Assembly: GCA_016717205.1 (NCBI GenBank)
Contig: JADKGC010000011.1
Location: 1-64,000 of the forward strand
Direction of reading: 5' to 3'
DNA from: Candidatus Flexifilum breve
GTDB taxonomy: Bacteria > Chloroflexota > Anaerolineae > Aggregatilineales > Phototrophicaceae
Length of the DNA: 64,000 nt
Part shown: piece after piece, positions 51,095 to 60,503 of the stretch
Position numbering within the stretch: position 1 is the stretch's first letter
Layout of the letters: each line of letters starts with the position of its first letter
Made by a program: the position numbers and the translations under genes
The notes under the pieces: generated by a model
What the model was told of the DNA's origin: nothing
Seen by the model: the letters and a program-made list of their open reading frames with translations, nothing else
Databases searched by the model: none

Positions 51095-52626
51095 ATGATT
51101 GCTTCGACGTGGTCTTATCGGCGGGTCGGGGATTTCGAGATTGAGGAACGGATTGGACGAGGTGGCTCAGCCTCCGTCTTCCGGGCAAGACAAGTACCGG
51201 TCAATCGCTACGTCGCCCTCAAAATCATCGACCTAGACGCGCAATCGAACGCGCTGGCCTTTCAGCGCTTCCAGCAAGAAGCCCATGTCGTGGCTTCACT
51301 GGAACATCTGCACATTCTGCCGATCTATGACTACGGTGTCATCGAAAACCAGCATGCGTATCTCGTCACGCGTCTGATGCATCGGTCGCTCAGCGATATG
51401 CTGCGCAGCGGCCCCTCTCGATTGCGACGACCGCCAAAATCACCCAGCAAATTGGCAGCGCCCTCGCTTACGCGCATAGCTGCGGCGTGACGCACCGCGA
51501 CATCAAACCGAGCAATATTTTGCTGGATGATACGGGCAATGCCTACCTGAGCGATTTCGGGCTGGCGCGGCGCGACAACCCGGCGCAGTTGATCGGCGAA
51601 GAAGACCACGGCATCATCGGCACGCCCAGTTATATTGCGCCGGAGATTTTGCTCGGCAAGCCCGCCGACCATCTATCGGATATTTACAGCTTCGGCGTGG
51701 TGCTCTATCACATGCTGACCGGGCGCGTGCCCTTTGAAGTCTCCAGCGGCTTGAACATCGCCAGCCTGTTTTACAAGCATGTACAGCAGGTGCCCACCCC
51801 ACCGCGCGAACTGCGCCCGGCGATTCCCCCGGCGGTCGAGCAAGTGATTCTGCGCGCGCTGGCGAAAAACCCCCAGGAACGCTACCTCACCGTCAATGAC
51901 ATGCTCGCTGACCTGCAGCAGGCGCTCAACCTGCGCACTCCGCAGACCGAAGTGAGGGCAGCGCGCCGCGTGTCGTCGCGGGTGGTGCTGCTGGTGGCGG
52001 TGCTCGCCGCGCTCATGATCAGCATTCTCTACAATGCCTATCGCCTGACGACCATCAGCGCCGAACCGATCCAGATTGTGCAGGGGTCGACCGGCGCTTT
52101 AGGCGATCTGCTGCCGACGAGCGACGTCATTGCTCGGGCGCACGCCGCGCTGGGCGAACAGGGCTATATCGCCTATCTCGCTTGCGGGCTGCGCAGTTCG
52201 TGGCAGAATACTCGCGCCCGCGAACTGAGTCAGATTGCCAACGATCTGGATTTGCCGCTGCGGGTGTTCGACGCGCAGGGCGATACCTACCGGCAGATCA
52301 CGCAGGTAGAGACCGCGCAGCTTGAAGGGGCGCGCGCGATCATTTTGTGCCCGCTGGATGCGGAATTGGCGGGCGAAATCGGGCGGTCGCTGGCGCAGCG
52401 CGATGTGCCCTTGGTGTATTCTCGCCCCATTGATCAGCCGTACGGCGTCAAGCTCGGCAACAGCGACCTGACCAACGGCGAAGCTGGAGCGCGCCTGATG
52501 ATCTACGCGATTGTGCAGCTTCTGGCGGGCGGGAGCGTCCCCGAAGTGCTGACCTATGATCTCGAAACGCAAACGCCGCTCGACAGCGAACCTCCACTGC
52601 GCACCCAACCGCCTAGCGCCTCGTGA
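51095..52626 (+). pseudogene. Third PBP-sensor kinase, frameshifted and shortened
   Basis: Same family, but broken. The first frame (51095-51490) codes the kinase N-lobe (IGRGGSASVFRARQ). At the C run in GCCCCTCTCG (51411-51420) one nucleotide seems lost. The correct continuation SIATTAKITQQIG..THRDIKPSN lies in the frame that ends at 52626. The sensor keeps lobe 1 (GYIAYLACGLRSSWQNTRA) but about 110 residues of lobe 2 are missing, jumping from GVKLGNSDLTNGE to RLMIYAIVQLLAGG. The GTG at 51487 is internal, not a true start. It is either decaying or a sequencing artefact plus a real deletion. Confidence 0.75.
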
Positions 52627-52832
52627 TTTAAGATTCTGTGAAATTCAGGCGCAGGAATTGGTTCTCCCGGCATCTGTGTTTACAATTCACATGATCCTGT
52701 TTGTACCTTCGTGCCCATCGCTGCCATAACAAGGAATGCACTAGATTATATGGACGGTCGGGTGGCTGTCTGCTCAGACGGACGCACAGACGGGCGTCCC
52801 GAAGGCTCAAGCCCATCAACTAGGGAGAAACT

Positions 52833-54440
52833 ATGGCTCAAACGAGACGCATGACCCGTTTGCGGGAAAACCTGATTGCGTATGCCTTTTTATCCCCCGC
52901 CATGATTCTCCTGTTTTTGTTCGGCATCTTCCCGGTCGCGTTCGCGTTTTTCGTCAGCTTGCACCGCTGGCGGCGCTTCCCCGGCGAATATCTCGGCCTC
53001 GACAATTTTGCGCGCGGGTTAAGCGGGTTCACCTACGTGATCTTCTTCTGGATCGGCGTGGCGGTCAGCCTCTATGCGCTGATCCAATTGCGCGGACTGT
53101 GGCAAAAACGCGCGGATCGGGCGCTGGTGTATGTCCTGCCGGGCGTGCTCAACGGCGCGGCGCTGATTCTGTTCATCGGCTGGTTTACGACCGCGCTGGT
53201 GCCCATTCTCAACATTCCGCAGCGACTGCGGGGGCAAAACCTCGTGCAAGGCATCTTCGTGACCGAACTGGTTGCCAGTTTCCAACTGCCCGAAGTCCTC
53301 GCCGCGTGGACGCCCTTCCTGACCGTCGCGCTGATCGCGCTGATTGCCAGCGCGCTGACCGTTGCGGTCGTGCGCGGCGCAGACCGGGGCGCACACCTCT
53401 TCAAAGCGACCACCGCGGCTTTTCTGATCGGCATGGGCGTGCTCACGATCCAGCTCACGCTGACGGAGATCGGCGCGGCCAGCGGCGATTCGCTGCTGCC
53501 CACGCAAATCCTCATGATTTCGGTTGGAGCGGCGCTGCTGGTCGCCGGGTACGTGTTATGGACGCGCGGCGTGCGGTCGCACTCGAATCGGCGCTTCGTG
53601 GTGCTGGCGGCGGCGGCGCTGGCGTTGATGGTCGGCGGGGTGGTGTTTGTCGCGGAACTGCCGCGCTTGCTGGCCGGTGGCGACCCGGAGGTGCTGCACA
53701 CCTTTGGCATCACGGTGATGTTCGCGCTCGGCACCGTGCCGTTCCAACTGGCGATTGGGCTGGCGCTGGCCTACCTGTTATTCCAGAAGATCAAAGGCCG
53801 CTCGTTTTTCCGCTTAGTCTACTTTTTGCCGTATATTCTGCCGTTCGTCGCGACCTCGATCGTGTTCAATCAAATCTTCTCGCAGCGCCCGGCCTCGTTC
53901 GCCAATCAGGTGATCGGCCTGTTCGGGATCCCCGATCAGAAATGGCTGCTGGAGGCGCAGGGGATCGTCGAGTTGATCTTCGGTTCCAATGTGCCCGCAT
54001 TCCTCGCCGGGCCGAGCCTCGCGCTGATCGTGATCATGATGTACACGGTGTGGACGTACATCGGCTATGACACGGCGGTGTTCCTCGCCGGGTTGGGCAC
54101 CATCAGCGGCGAGTTGTACGAGGCGGCGCGCATCGACGGCGCGTCCGGGTGGTCGATTTTCCGCTATATCACGCTGCCGCTGCTCTCGCCGACCACCTAT
54201 TTCCTCTCGCTGATCGCGCTGATCGGCACGTTTCAGGCGTTCACGCAGATCTGGATCATGCGCACGCCCGCGTCGCAGAGTTCGGTCGATACCCTGAGCG
54301 TGTACATCTTCGAGACGGCGCGCGCCACCGATCCCAATATGGGCTACGGCTCGGCGCTGTCGTTCGTCCTGTTCGGCGTGATCCTGCTGCTGACCCTGTT
54401 CCAGAATCGCTTAGCGGAAAGTCGGGTGTTCTATGGCTGA
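52833..54440 (+). CDS. ABC sugar transporter permease, MalF/UgpA type, with extra membrane insert
   Basis: 535 residues, well above the usual 290-320 of single UgpA-type permeases. The C-terminal part holds the binding-protein-dependent transport domain with the EAA loop ELYEAARIDGASGWSIFRYI (near residue 428), which contacts the ATPase. Between the first helix (AMILLFLFGIFPVAFAFF) and this core lie about five or six extra hydrophobic segments (about 65-270). MalF also carries an insert, but a periplasmic one. Strong AGGGAG ribosome binding site. It is co-translated with the MalG-type gene. No ATPase or cognate binding protein lies next to it. Confidence 0.88.
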   Translation: MAQTRRMTRLRENLIAYAFLSPAMILLFLFGIFPVAFAFFVSLHRWRRFPGEYLGLDNFARGLSGFTYVIFFWIGVAVSLYALIQLRGLWQKRADRALVYVLPGVLNGAALILFIGWFTTALVPILNIPQRLRGQNLVQGIFVTELVASFQLPEVLAAWTPFLTVALIALIASALTVAVVRGADRGAHLFKATTAAFLIGMGVLTIQLTLTEIGAASGDSLLPTQILMISVGAALLVAGYVLWTRGVRSHSNRRFVVLAAAALALMVGGVVFVAELPRLLAGGDPEVLHTFGITVMFALGTVPFQLAIGLALAYLLFQKIKGRSFFRLVYFLPYILPFVATSIVFNQIFSQRPASFANQVIGLFGIPDQKWLLEAQGIVELIFGSNVPAFLAGPSLALIVIMMYTVWTYIGYDTAVFLAGLGTISGELYEAARIDGASGWSIFRYITLPLLSPTTYFLSLIALIGTFQAFTQIWIMRTPASQSSVDTLSVYIFETARATDPNMGYGSALSFVLFGVILLLTLFQNRLAESRVFYG

Positions 54441-55335
54441 AAGCGCGCGTCCCATCGATTTGACAACTGCCAAGTCCACCACGCGCAAACCGATCTCATG
54501 GGGGACGGTGTTCGTCTACGCCGTACTGATCATTGGGTTGGTGCAGGCGTTGTTCCCGTTCGCGTGGATGATCAGCGCGTCGCTCATGACGCAGGGCGAA
54601 GTCATCATGGGGCGGTTGTTCCCGGAAGTGCCGCAGTTCGGCAACTATGCTGAAGCGTGGGCGAAAGCCAATTTCAGCCAGTTTGTGTGGAACAGCGTAC
54701 GCATCACGGCGATCACGCTGTTCGGTCAGCTCGCCGTGTCGATTCCGGCGGCGTACGCCTTCGCGCGCATGCGCTTTTTCGGCAAAAACGTGTTCTTCAC
54801 GCTGACGCTGGCGACGATCATGATCCCGGAAGTCGCCCGCTTCATCCCTAACTACCTCACGGTGATCTGGCTTGGTCGCCTGAGCGAGAATTTGCTCGGC
54901 GTGCCGTGGATCAACAATTGGCCAGCGCTCAGCGTACCCTTTTGGTCGTCCGCCTTCACGATCTTTCTGCTGCGCCAGTTCTTCGCGCAGATCCCCGAAG
55001 ATTTGTGGGACGCGGCGCGCATCGACGGGGCGGGGCATCCGCGCTTCCTCTGGTCGGTGGTGATGCCGCTCTCGCGCGCGCCGATCATGACCTCGATCAC
55101 CTTCGGATTCATCGGCTCGTGGAACGCGCTGCTGTGGCCGCTGCTCGTCACGCAAACCGACGAATGGCGTCCCGTCGCGGTCGGCCTGACCAAGTTTGTG
55201 AGCAGCGACGCGCCGAATTCCGTGCATCTGCAAATGGCGGCGGGTGTCCTGATGATCATCCCGATCCTCGCGCTGTACTTCTTCACCCAGAGGCAGTTTG
55301 TAGAAGGCATCTCGTCAAGCGGGCTGAAGGGGTAA
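54433..55335 (+). CDS. ABC sugar transporter permease, MalG type
   Basis: 300 residues, six membrane helices, with the EAA loop DLWDAARIDGAGHPRFLWSV near residue 192. It is the second half of a CUT1-type permease heterodimer for oligosaccharides or glycerol-phosphate-like substrates. Its start overlaps the previous stop by 8 nt, so both subunits are made together. The ATP-binding subunit must be encoded elsewhere (shared MsmK/UgpC-like ATPases are known). The extracellular binding protein could be the one at 59217, but it is 4 kb away and coupled to a histidine kinase. Confidence 0.92.
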   Translation: MAESARPIDLTTAKSTTRKPISWGTVFVYAVLIIGLVQALFPFAWMISASLMTQGEVIMGRLFPEVPQFGNYAEAWAKANFSQFVWNSVRITAITLFGQLAVSIPAAYAFARMRFFGKNVFFTLTLATIMIPEVARFIPNYLTVIWLGRLSENLLGVPWINNWPALSVPFWSSAFTIFLLRQFFAQIPEDLWDAARIDGAGHPRFLWSVVMPLSRAPIMTSITFGFIGSWNALLWPLLVTQTDEWRPVAVGLTKFVSSDAPNSVHLQMAAGVLMIIPILALYFFTQRQFVEGISSSGLKG

Positions 55336-55340
55336 AGCTG

Positions 55341-55385
55341 ACCTCACCCCCCAACCCCCTCTCCGAAAAGAGGAGAGGGGGAGTC
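55341..55385. repeat. Short intergenic palindromic repeat
   Basis: A CCTCACCCCCCAACCCCCTC block followed by an inverse AGGAGAGGGGGA, the same family as the repeats at 3.2, 5.6 and 13.2 kb. It lies directly after the MalG-type stop and can form a hairpin, so it may also act as a terminator. Confidence 0.6.
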
Positions 55386-55644
55386 GCCCTACAACAGCGG
55401 CGGCTGACTCGCCACGTCTGGCTTGAACATACCCACGGCGGGCAAAATGCCACCCGCCGACAAGTCAGCATTTTCAAAGTCTACCTGCGTGGATCATCAG
55501 CTTGCGCCCACCGGTGTTGTGTGTTAGTAATAGGTATATTATCCGCCTCATAGATCTTCAGTGTACTGCTGACGGTAATCATCATTTTATGTTTTGCCTT
55601 GCTCACTGCACGAGACTTTGCGCCTACCACTACAGGATCTGTGC

Positions 55645-56469
55645 ATGAAAACGTTATTGAAAACGCTGTCCATCCTCAGCCTACTCCTTTTCGCCGCGCC
55701 AACCCTCATCCTCGCTCAGACCAATATCATCGACGACGTAACGATCCCCGTCGCCGTCTGCAGTGGCTTTGCCGGACGCGTCGCCGTCACCTACACCATC
55801 GATGGCATCGACAATTTCCTGGTTGTTACTTCCTCGTCGCTAACGGGCACCGGCTCGAACGTCGGACTCGCCGGCGCCGGGACGCATACCACTCAGTATC
55901 AATACATTCCCACTCTCGGTGCTCCACTGCCGTCCGGCTCGATCGTCACCCTCACCATTGTCCTGTCGAATGTCGCGGAAACGATCGTCTATGCCAGTAC
56001 AACCGTCGATTTTGTGTGCGACACCGGCGTGATCATCCGTCCGACCGTACCACCGTTGGCACTCACCGTTGAGCTGCCGCCGATCCCTGTGTGCGCAGCC
56101 CAAAGTGCGGTCAATGGCAGCGTCCGTGCCAGTCTCAGTGCTGCCCAGAGCGATTTGATTCACTGCCGCCAGATTGTCAACAACGGTCAGACGATCGAAG
56201 CGGGCGCGGTCGGCATAGCAGGGTTGGATCAGTTCGGTATAGTCCAAGCCGTCGACATCTTCAGTCCAGCGGGGCTGACCTATTTTGAAGGTGGCGGCGT
56301 CTTCTGTCTACAAGGTTCAGGTACGCTGATCTGGTTGGCGGCGAGCGGTGTACCGCGTCATCCGGAGATCATCGGCAGCTACACCGTGCCGGAGTTCACC
56401 AACTTCACCTGCGCGACATTGTTTGAACCGGGCACGCTGGTGCTCGTCAGCGATAATCCGCTCGACTGA
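55645..56469 (+). CDS. Secreted protein of unknown function
   Basis: 274 residues from ATG 55645, chosen because it begins a signal peptide (TLSILSLLLFAAPTLILAQ) and has AGGA upstream; the frame opens at 55594. The mature part begins with an Ig-like beta sandwich (about 25-130; CSGFAGRVAVTYTIDG, TIVLSNVAETIVYAS). A second domain follows (about 155-270) with repeated Cys and phrases such as GLTYFEGGGVFCLQGSGTLIWL. It is not a recognised family; similar domains occur in Chloroflexota secreted proteins. It lies behind the sugar permeases. A terminator hairpin follows it. Confidence 0.7.
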   Translation: MKTLLKTLSILSLLLFAAPTLILAQTNIIDDVTIPVAVCSGFAGRVAVTYTIDGIDNFLVVTSSSLTGTGSNVGLAGAGTHTTQYQYIPTLGAPLPSGSIVTLTIVLSNVAETIVYASTTVDFVCDTGVIIRPTVPPLALTVELPPIPVCAAQSAVNGSVRASLSAAQSDLIHCRQIVNNGQTIEAGAVGIAGLDQFGIVQAVDIFSPAGLTYFEGGGVFCLQGSGTLIWLAASGVPRHPEIIGSYTVPEFTNFTCATLFEPGTLVLVSDNPLD

Positions 56470-56485
56470 GCTCAAGCCACTGCGC

Positions 56486-56513
56486 AAAGGCGGAGTTTCG
56501 GCTCCGCCTTTTT
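56486..56513 (+). terminator. Rho-independent terminator
   Basis: AAAGGCGGAG (56486-56495), loop TTTCGG, CTCCGCCTTTTT (56502-56513): a GC-rich stem with a T tract, 17 nt after the stop of the secreted protein gene. A textbook intrinsic terminator. Confidence 0.9.
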
Positions 56514-56607
56514 GATTCGGGTACAATGGGCCCAATCGACGGTTCGCTGTCACTCCGCGGCGGGCGAGGCTCGAGAGCGCGAAGGTAGGTAGCACAGGGA
56601 GCACACC

Positions 56608-57552
56608 ATGACTTCAGGCCACGTCCAGACTCTGCGCGGCGACATCCCCGCGGACGCGCTCGGCAGAACCCTGCCGCACGAGCATCTGTTTGTCGACTTG
56701 CGCGGCCCGTTCGTCCCCGGCTACGCGCAAGCCGATCCCGAGCGGGTTGTCGAGCGGATGCTGCCGTATCTGGACGAACTCGCCGCGCATGGCGTGACCG
56801 CGCTGGTCGACTGCGCGCCGCCCGGCGTTGGCCGCAATGTGGCGGTGCTGCAGCGGATCGCGGCGGCAACTCCGCTCCACCTCATCGCGCCGACCGGGGT
56901 CTACAAAGAAGGTTTCATCCCCGCCGATCTGCTCGATCTGAGCGCAGAAGCGCTGGCTGAGCGCTGGGTGCGCGAACTGACCGAGGGCATGGACGACACC
57001 GATGTCCGCGCTGGGTTCATCAAGGTGGCGCTGAACGATTACGGTCCGACACCCATTGAGGTGCGGAATTTGCAGGCGGCGGCGCTGGCCAGCCAGCAGA
57101 CCGGGGCGGTGGTGGCGAGTCATACCATCGGCGCGACCGCGATCCGCCGCGAGGTCGACGTGCTCACCAGCGCCGGGCTGGATCTGCGGCGGTTCATCTG
57201 GGTACACGCGAACACCGTTCATGATCCGGCGGTGCATGTGGACATGGCGCAGCGCGGCGTGTGGGTCGAGTTTGACGCGATTGGGGCGGATGCGTGGATG
57301 GATCAGACGCTCATGCTGGATCTGGTTGTCAAGCTGATCGCGGCGGGCTACGCGGAGCAGATGCTGCTGTCGCATGATGCGGGTTGGTACGATCCCGCGC
57401 AGCTCGACGGTCGCCCGCAGCCGGATGGCATTCGCGGTTATACCGCGCTCTTTGACCGTTTCATCCCGGCCCTGCGCGCCCGCGGCGTCACCGATGCTGT
57501 CATCGACCAGATCATGATCAGCAACCCCGCCCGCGCTTTTGCCTTGTCCTGA
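56608..57552 (+). CDS. Phosphotriesterase-family metal-dependent hydrolase
   Basis: 314 residues, amidohydrolase superfamily with the PTE-type binuclear metal site: HxH in LPHEHLFVD, the bridging Lys in GFIKVALND, His in VVASHTIGA and FIWVHANT, and the last Asp in LLSHDAGWY. Members are lactonases, phosphotriesterases or PTE-like homologs with unknown physiological substrate. No signal peptide, so cytoplasmic. The ATG is preceded by GGAG 6 nt away. It follows an intrinsic terminator, so it has its own promoter. Substrate unknown; a lactone or sugar lactone is possible in this sugar-related setting. Confidence 0.88.
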   Translation: MTSGHVQTLRGDIPADALGRTLPHEHLFVDLRGPFVPGYAQADPERVVERMLPYLDELAAHGVTALVDCAPPGVGRNVAVLQRIAAATPLHLIAPTGVYKEGFIPADLLDLSAEALAERWVRELTEGMDDTDVRAGFIKVALNDYGPTPIEVRNLQAAALASQQTGAVVASHTIGATAIRREVDVLTSAGLDLRRFIWVHANTVHDPAVHVDMAQRGVWVEFDAIGADAWMDQTLMLDLVVKLIAAGYAEQMLLSHDAGWYDPAQLDGRPQPDGIRGYTALFDRFIPALRARGVTDAVIDQIMISNPARAFALS

Positions 57553-57730
57553 CGGTCAGGGCGGCTGCCGGCGTCAGGTCCCGTCACCCGCGCTTCGTCT
57601 CTTTGATTCAAAACGCGTATGGATAAGCCTTCTTTCTTCACACAGCTGCAGTTTGATGAACGTATTTCATCGAGTTTGTGAACGAGGTAGTAACGACTAC
57701 TCACTCATAAGAGATATTCGATAGCTTTCT

Positions 57731-58933
57731 CTAGGCTAACTGGGGATCAAGGTACGTCGCACCAAAATCATGTTGTTTGGCATAGTCCATCAAGAGGGCA
57801 AAATTTTGCCGCGTAATGGGTGGGCATTTGAGCGCGATGGCCTGAAGCGTTGGACGCACAGAGTCCGTGTTGAACAAGATGGGCCTACTCATCACGTACG
57901 GCGTATAAAGTTTGCCAACCTTAGCATAGTACTGCGTTTCAAGTGGGTTGAGCGGACCACAAATGGAATCTACCCGAGTGACTCCTTCGACTCCCAAAGC
58001 AGATAAGATCATAGGGACATAAAGGTCATGAGGGGTTTCTTCATCGTTGACCAGATGATAGCTCTCTGCCGGATCAGATTGAAGACACACATGGAGCATA
58101 GTGCGGGCCACGAAGTCGACCGGAACGATATTGAGTCCGCTTTCCATGCTATAGAGTAAGCGGAAATCTAAAGGCATAGGTTTCTTGTAGCGGTCTTTCC
58201 ACGCAATTGATTGCAATTTCGCCCCCAGAAAGAATGCGCCAAAAGCATAGAACACGTCAAATTTATGGGTTAATCCAAACGGAGGTCTCACTAATCGCCC
58301 ACAGATCGCCGATGGACGGAAATAACGACAGCGAGTTCCAGTACGTTTGGCAAAGAGCCGCACACGAATTTCAGCTTGAAGCTTGCTATGCTCATAGGGG
58401 TTGCGAAAATTCTGATGAATATTGACAAAGTCCGGTTGAATGTTTCCCGTAGTCAGCCCGCATGTATAAGCGCTGCTGACATATTCGAACTCGCCCAATT
58501 GCAATTGGGCTGCCAGATCGAGAATTCTGCGCGTGCCTTCAACATTGGTTCGTTTAAGTGTCTCACTCACGATGGGCAGGTCACGGAAATCGGTGAGCGC
58601 CGCGATATGAAAGAAGAAATCAATTGGGGTAGCCGCGAGGTTCTGAAAATCCTCAGGGTTAAGGTTGAGCTTCTCCTGCTGCAAGTCGATATCCATGTAC
58701 TGAGCTCGGGTGTCGAGAAATTCGAAGACTGTTTCCATTTCAACAGTGGAAAAACACGCCGGGGTCATCGGTTCGAACATCGCTTTTACCCGTTCACGAA
58801 GGGGGGTATGTGGCTTATTGCGTCCGAGCAAGATCAGGTCGAGATCGTCGAGATGTTCGAAATGCTGTGCGAATAGCTCAAATAAGACATTACGGCCTAG
58901 TAGGCTGGTAGGTCCGGTCATGGCGATACGCAT
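57731..58933 (-). CDS. Extended SDR / thioester-reductase-like protein
   Basis: 400 residues from ATG 58933 (GGAG upstream). N-terminal Rossmann motif MTGPTSLLGRNV, a variant of TGxxGxxG with the middle Gly replaced by Ser. The SDR catalytic elements are present: FEYVSSAYTCG (Ser) and PYEHSK (Tyr-x-x-x-Lys), with the family EGTRRILDLAAQ. It resembles the NAD-binding_4 reductase domains of fatty acyl or carboxylic acid reductases, without the adenylation part. It may reduce a lipid or acyl group. Divergent from the SBP gene; the gap has paired TGATCA sites. Confidence 0.8.
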   Translation of the reverse strand: MRIAMTGPTSLLGRNVLFELFAQHFEHLDDLDLILLGRNKPHTPLRERVKAMFEPMTPACFSTVEMETVFEFLDTRAQYMDIDLQQEKLNLNPEDFQNLAATPIDFFFHIAALTDFRDLPIVSETLKRTNVEGTRRILDLAAQLQLGEFEYVSSAYTCGLTTGNIQPDFVNIHQNFRNPYEHSKLQAEIRVRLFAKRTGTRCRYFRPSAICGRLVRPPFGLTHKFDVFYAFGAFFLGAKLQSIAWKDRYKKPMPLDFRLLYSMESGLNIVPVDFVARTMLHVCLQSDPAESYHLVNDEETPHDLYVPMILSALGVEGVTRVDSICGPLNPLETQYYAKVGKLYTPYVMSRPILFNTDSVRPTLQAIALKCPPITRQNFALLMDYAKQHDFGATYLDPQLA

Positions 58934-58979
58934 GATTGCTCCGATCACCGATGTGAATAAATTAGACGATAGCTCGGTT

Positions 58980-59164
58980 ATTGATCATCCTACCAGTGTC
59001 ATTGATCATACGATGATAATATCGTTGACAAGATGAAATCTTTTGAGGTTTGAAAATTATGGCTATAAGACCCAAATATGAGTAATCACTCCTGTAAAAT
59101 GTACGATTAATTGAGAACTATATTCGTAAAATAGTTTGCTTATGTGAGAATTTACGCATAGAAT
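58980..59164. promoter_or_regulatory. Divergent control region with operator-like repeats and promoter
   Basis: Two ATTGATCAT copies (58980-58988 and 59001-59009), 21 bp apart or two helical turns, each with the palindrome TGATCA. Next to them, ACGAT-GATAAT-ATCGT forms another inverted repeat. Facing right, TTGCTT (59136-59141) and TAGAAT (59159-59164) with 17-nt spacing form a good sigma-70-like promoter for the SBP gene. Regulator unknown. Confidence 0.6.
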
Positions 59165-59216
59165 CAGCATAGGCTGACACAGCATCGGGCAGCCGGATTG
59201 CGCTCAGAGGTAGTCT

Positions 59217-60491
59217 ATGCATCGCAGAACGTCACTCATGCTCGGGATGACGCTCGTCATCCTCCTCGGAATCCGAATTCCGCTGTCGGCCGCGCCCCTG
59301 CCGCAAACTGATGACAACACCTTTGTCGTCTGGGGACCTTCCGGTTTGGAACTGGACAGCTACATCACGGCGACGTTTCAAGCCCGGCATCCCGAACTCG
59401 AAATCATCATCACCGATCAAGGGTGGGATGAGGCGCTGCGGCAAAATCTGCAGAACGCCATTCTGATGGGCCGCCCACCGGATGTGGTGATCGGCGAGAA
59501 CTACTTCCGTGCGTTTGCCGCGCAGGGGGATCTCATTCCGCTCGATGACATCATTGCCCCATATGTCGACGATCTGATTCCGGCGACCTATGCCGGCGCG
59601 ATCTACGCAGACCATGTCTACGCGATTCCCATGTTCACGGGCGTATTTGCGTTTGAACGCAACTGCAGCGTGGTCGAAGCGGCGGGCTTGAACTGTGACG
59701 AGCCGCCGCAGTACTGGGACGAACTGCTGACCGAAACGGAGGCGATCACCGCGGCAGGCGCGGGCGATTACTTCGGCTACACCCTGCAAGGACCGGGCGG
59801 CACGGCGGTCGGCTCGGCATTTCGCATCGCGGTCTATCAGGCGCAGCTCGACGCGCTCCCGTGTGTCGATGATGCCTGCACTATCCCGATTTTTAACGAT
59901 CCGGATGTGATTCCGGTCTACGAGATGCTGCGCGAACTCGCCGCCTACACCCCGCCCGGCTTGCTCAATAACACGAATGAAGGGCAGGTCTACGAAGCGC
60001 TGTTCCGCGGTGTGTCCGGTTATCAGATCGCCGGGAGCTGGCATGTCGGCTGGGCGACGACGGCGGGTTGTACGACCTGCCGCTATTCCAGCATTCCGAT
60101 GCCGCGCGACGGTCATGCCGCGAACATGCTGGTGGGCAATGTGCTGTACGGCGCGCCGAGCGCTGGTCGGCATCCGGAACTGGCGAAGGAATGGTTGGAA
60201 CTGTTGATCAGCCGCGAAGCGCAGGAGCGCGTCTTCCCGCTGCTCGGTCGTCTGCCCGTGCGCCGCTCCATCCTGACGCGCCTGGGGGCAACGGTTGACC
60301 CCGCGACCGCCACCTTCATCGACCAACTGCTCACCGCCGATCTGGCGATTCTCCCGCAGTGGGAGAGCGATCCGCGCGAGACGTGGGCGATTTACAATGA
60401 GCTGCTTTCGGGTGTGCTCAAGTCAGACCGACCGATTCCCGAACTGATGCAAGAGGCTCAAGCCCAGCTTGAGTTGCTGCGCGACGGGTAG
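59217..60491 (+). CDS. Extracellular solute-binding protein, family 1
   Basis: 424 residues. Signal peptide LMLGMTLVILLGIRIPLSA without a lipobox Cys. The mature protein shows the type II binding-protein order: FVVWGPSGLELDSYITATF, PPDVVIGENYFRAF, ..YADHVYAIPMFTGVFAFERN and PELAKEWLELLISREAQERV, as in maltose- and oligosaccharide-binding proteins. AGAGG precedes the ATG by 6 nt. Only 12 nt separate it from the histidine kinase, so they are one unit. It may act as a sensing co-receptor for that kinase, or serve the CUT1 permeases at 52.8-55.3 kb. Confidence 0.9.
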   Translation: MHRRTSLMLGMTLVILLGIRIPLSAAPLPQTDDNTFVVWGPSGLELDSYITATFQARHPELEIIITDQGWDEALRQNLQNAILMGRPPDVVIGENYFRAFAAQGDLIPLDDIIAPYVDDLIPATYAGAIYADHVYAIPMFTGVFAFERNCSVVEAAGLNCDEPPQYWDELLTETEAITAAGAGDYFGYTLQGPGGTAVGSAFRIAVYQAQLDALPCVDDACTIPIFNDPDVIPVYEMLRELAAYTPPGLLNNTNEGQVYEALFRGVSGYQIAGSWHVGWATTAGCTTCRYSSIPMPRDGHAANMLVGNVLYGAPSAGRHPELAKEWLELLISREAQERVFPLLGRLPVRRSILTRLGATVDPATATFIDQLLTADLAILPQWESDPRETWAIYNELLSGVLKSDRPIPELMQEAQAQLELLRDG

Positions 60492-60503
60492 CAGCGAGAC
60501 GTT

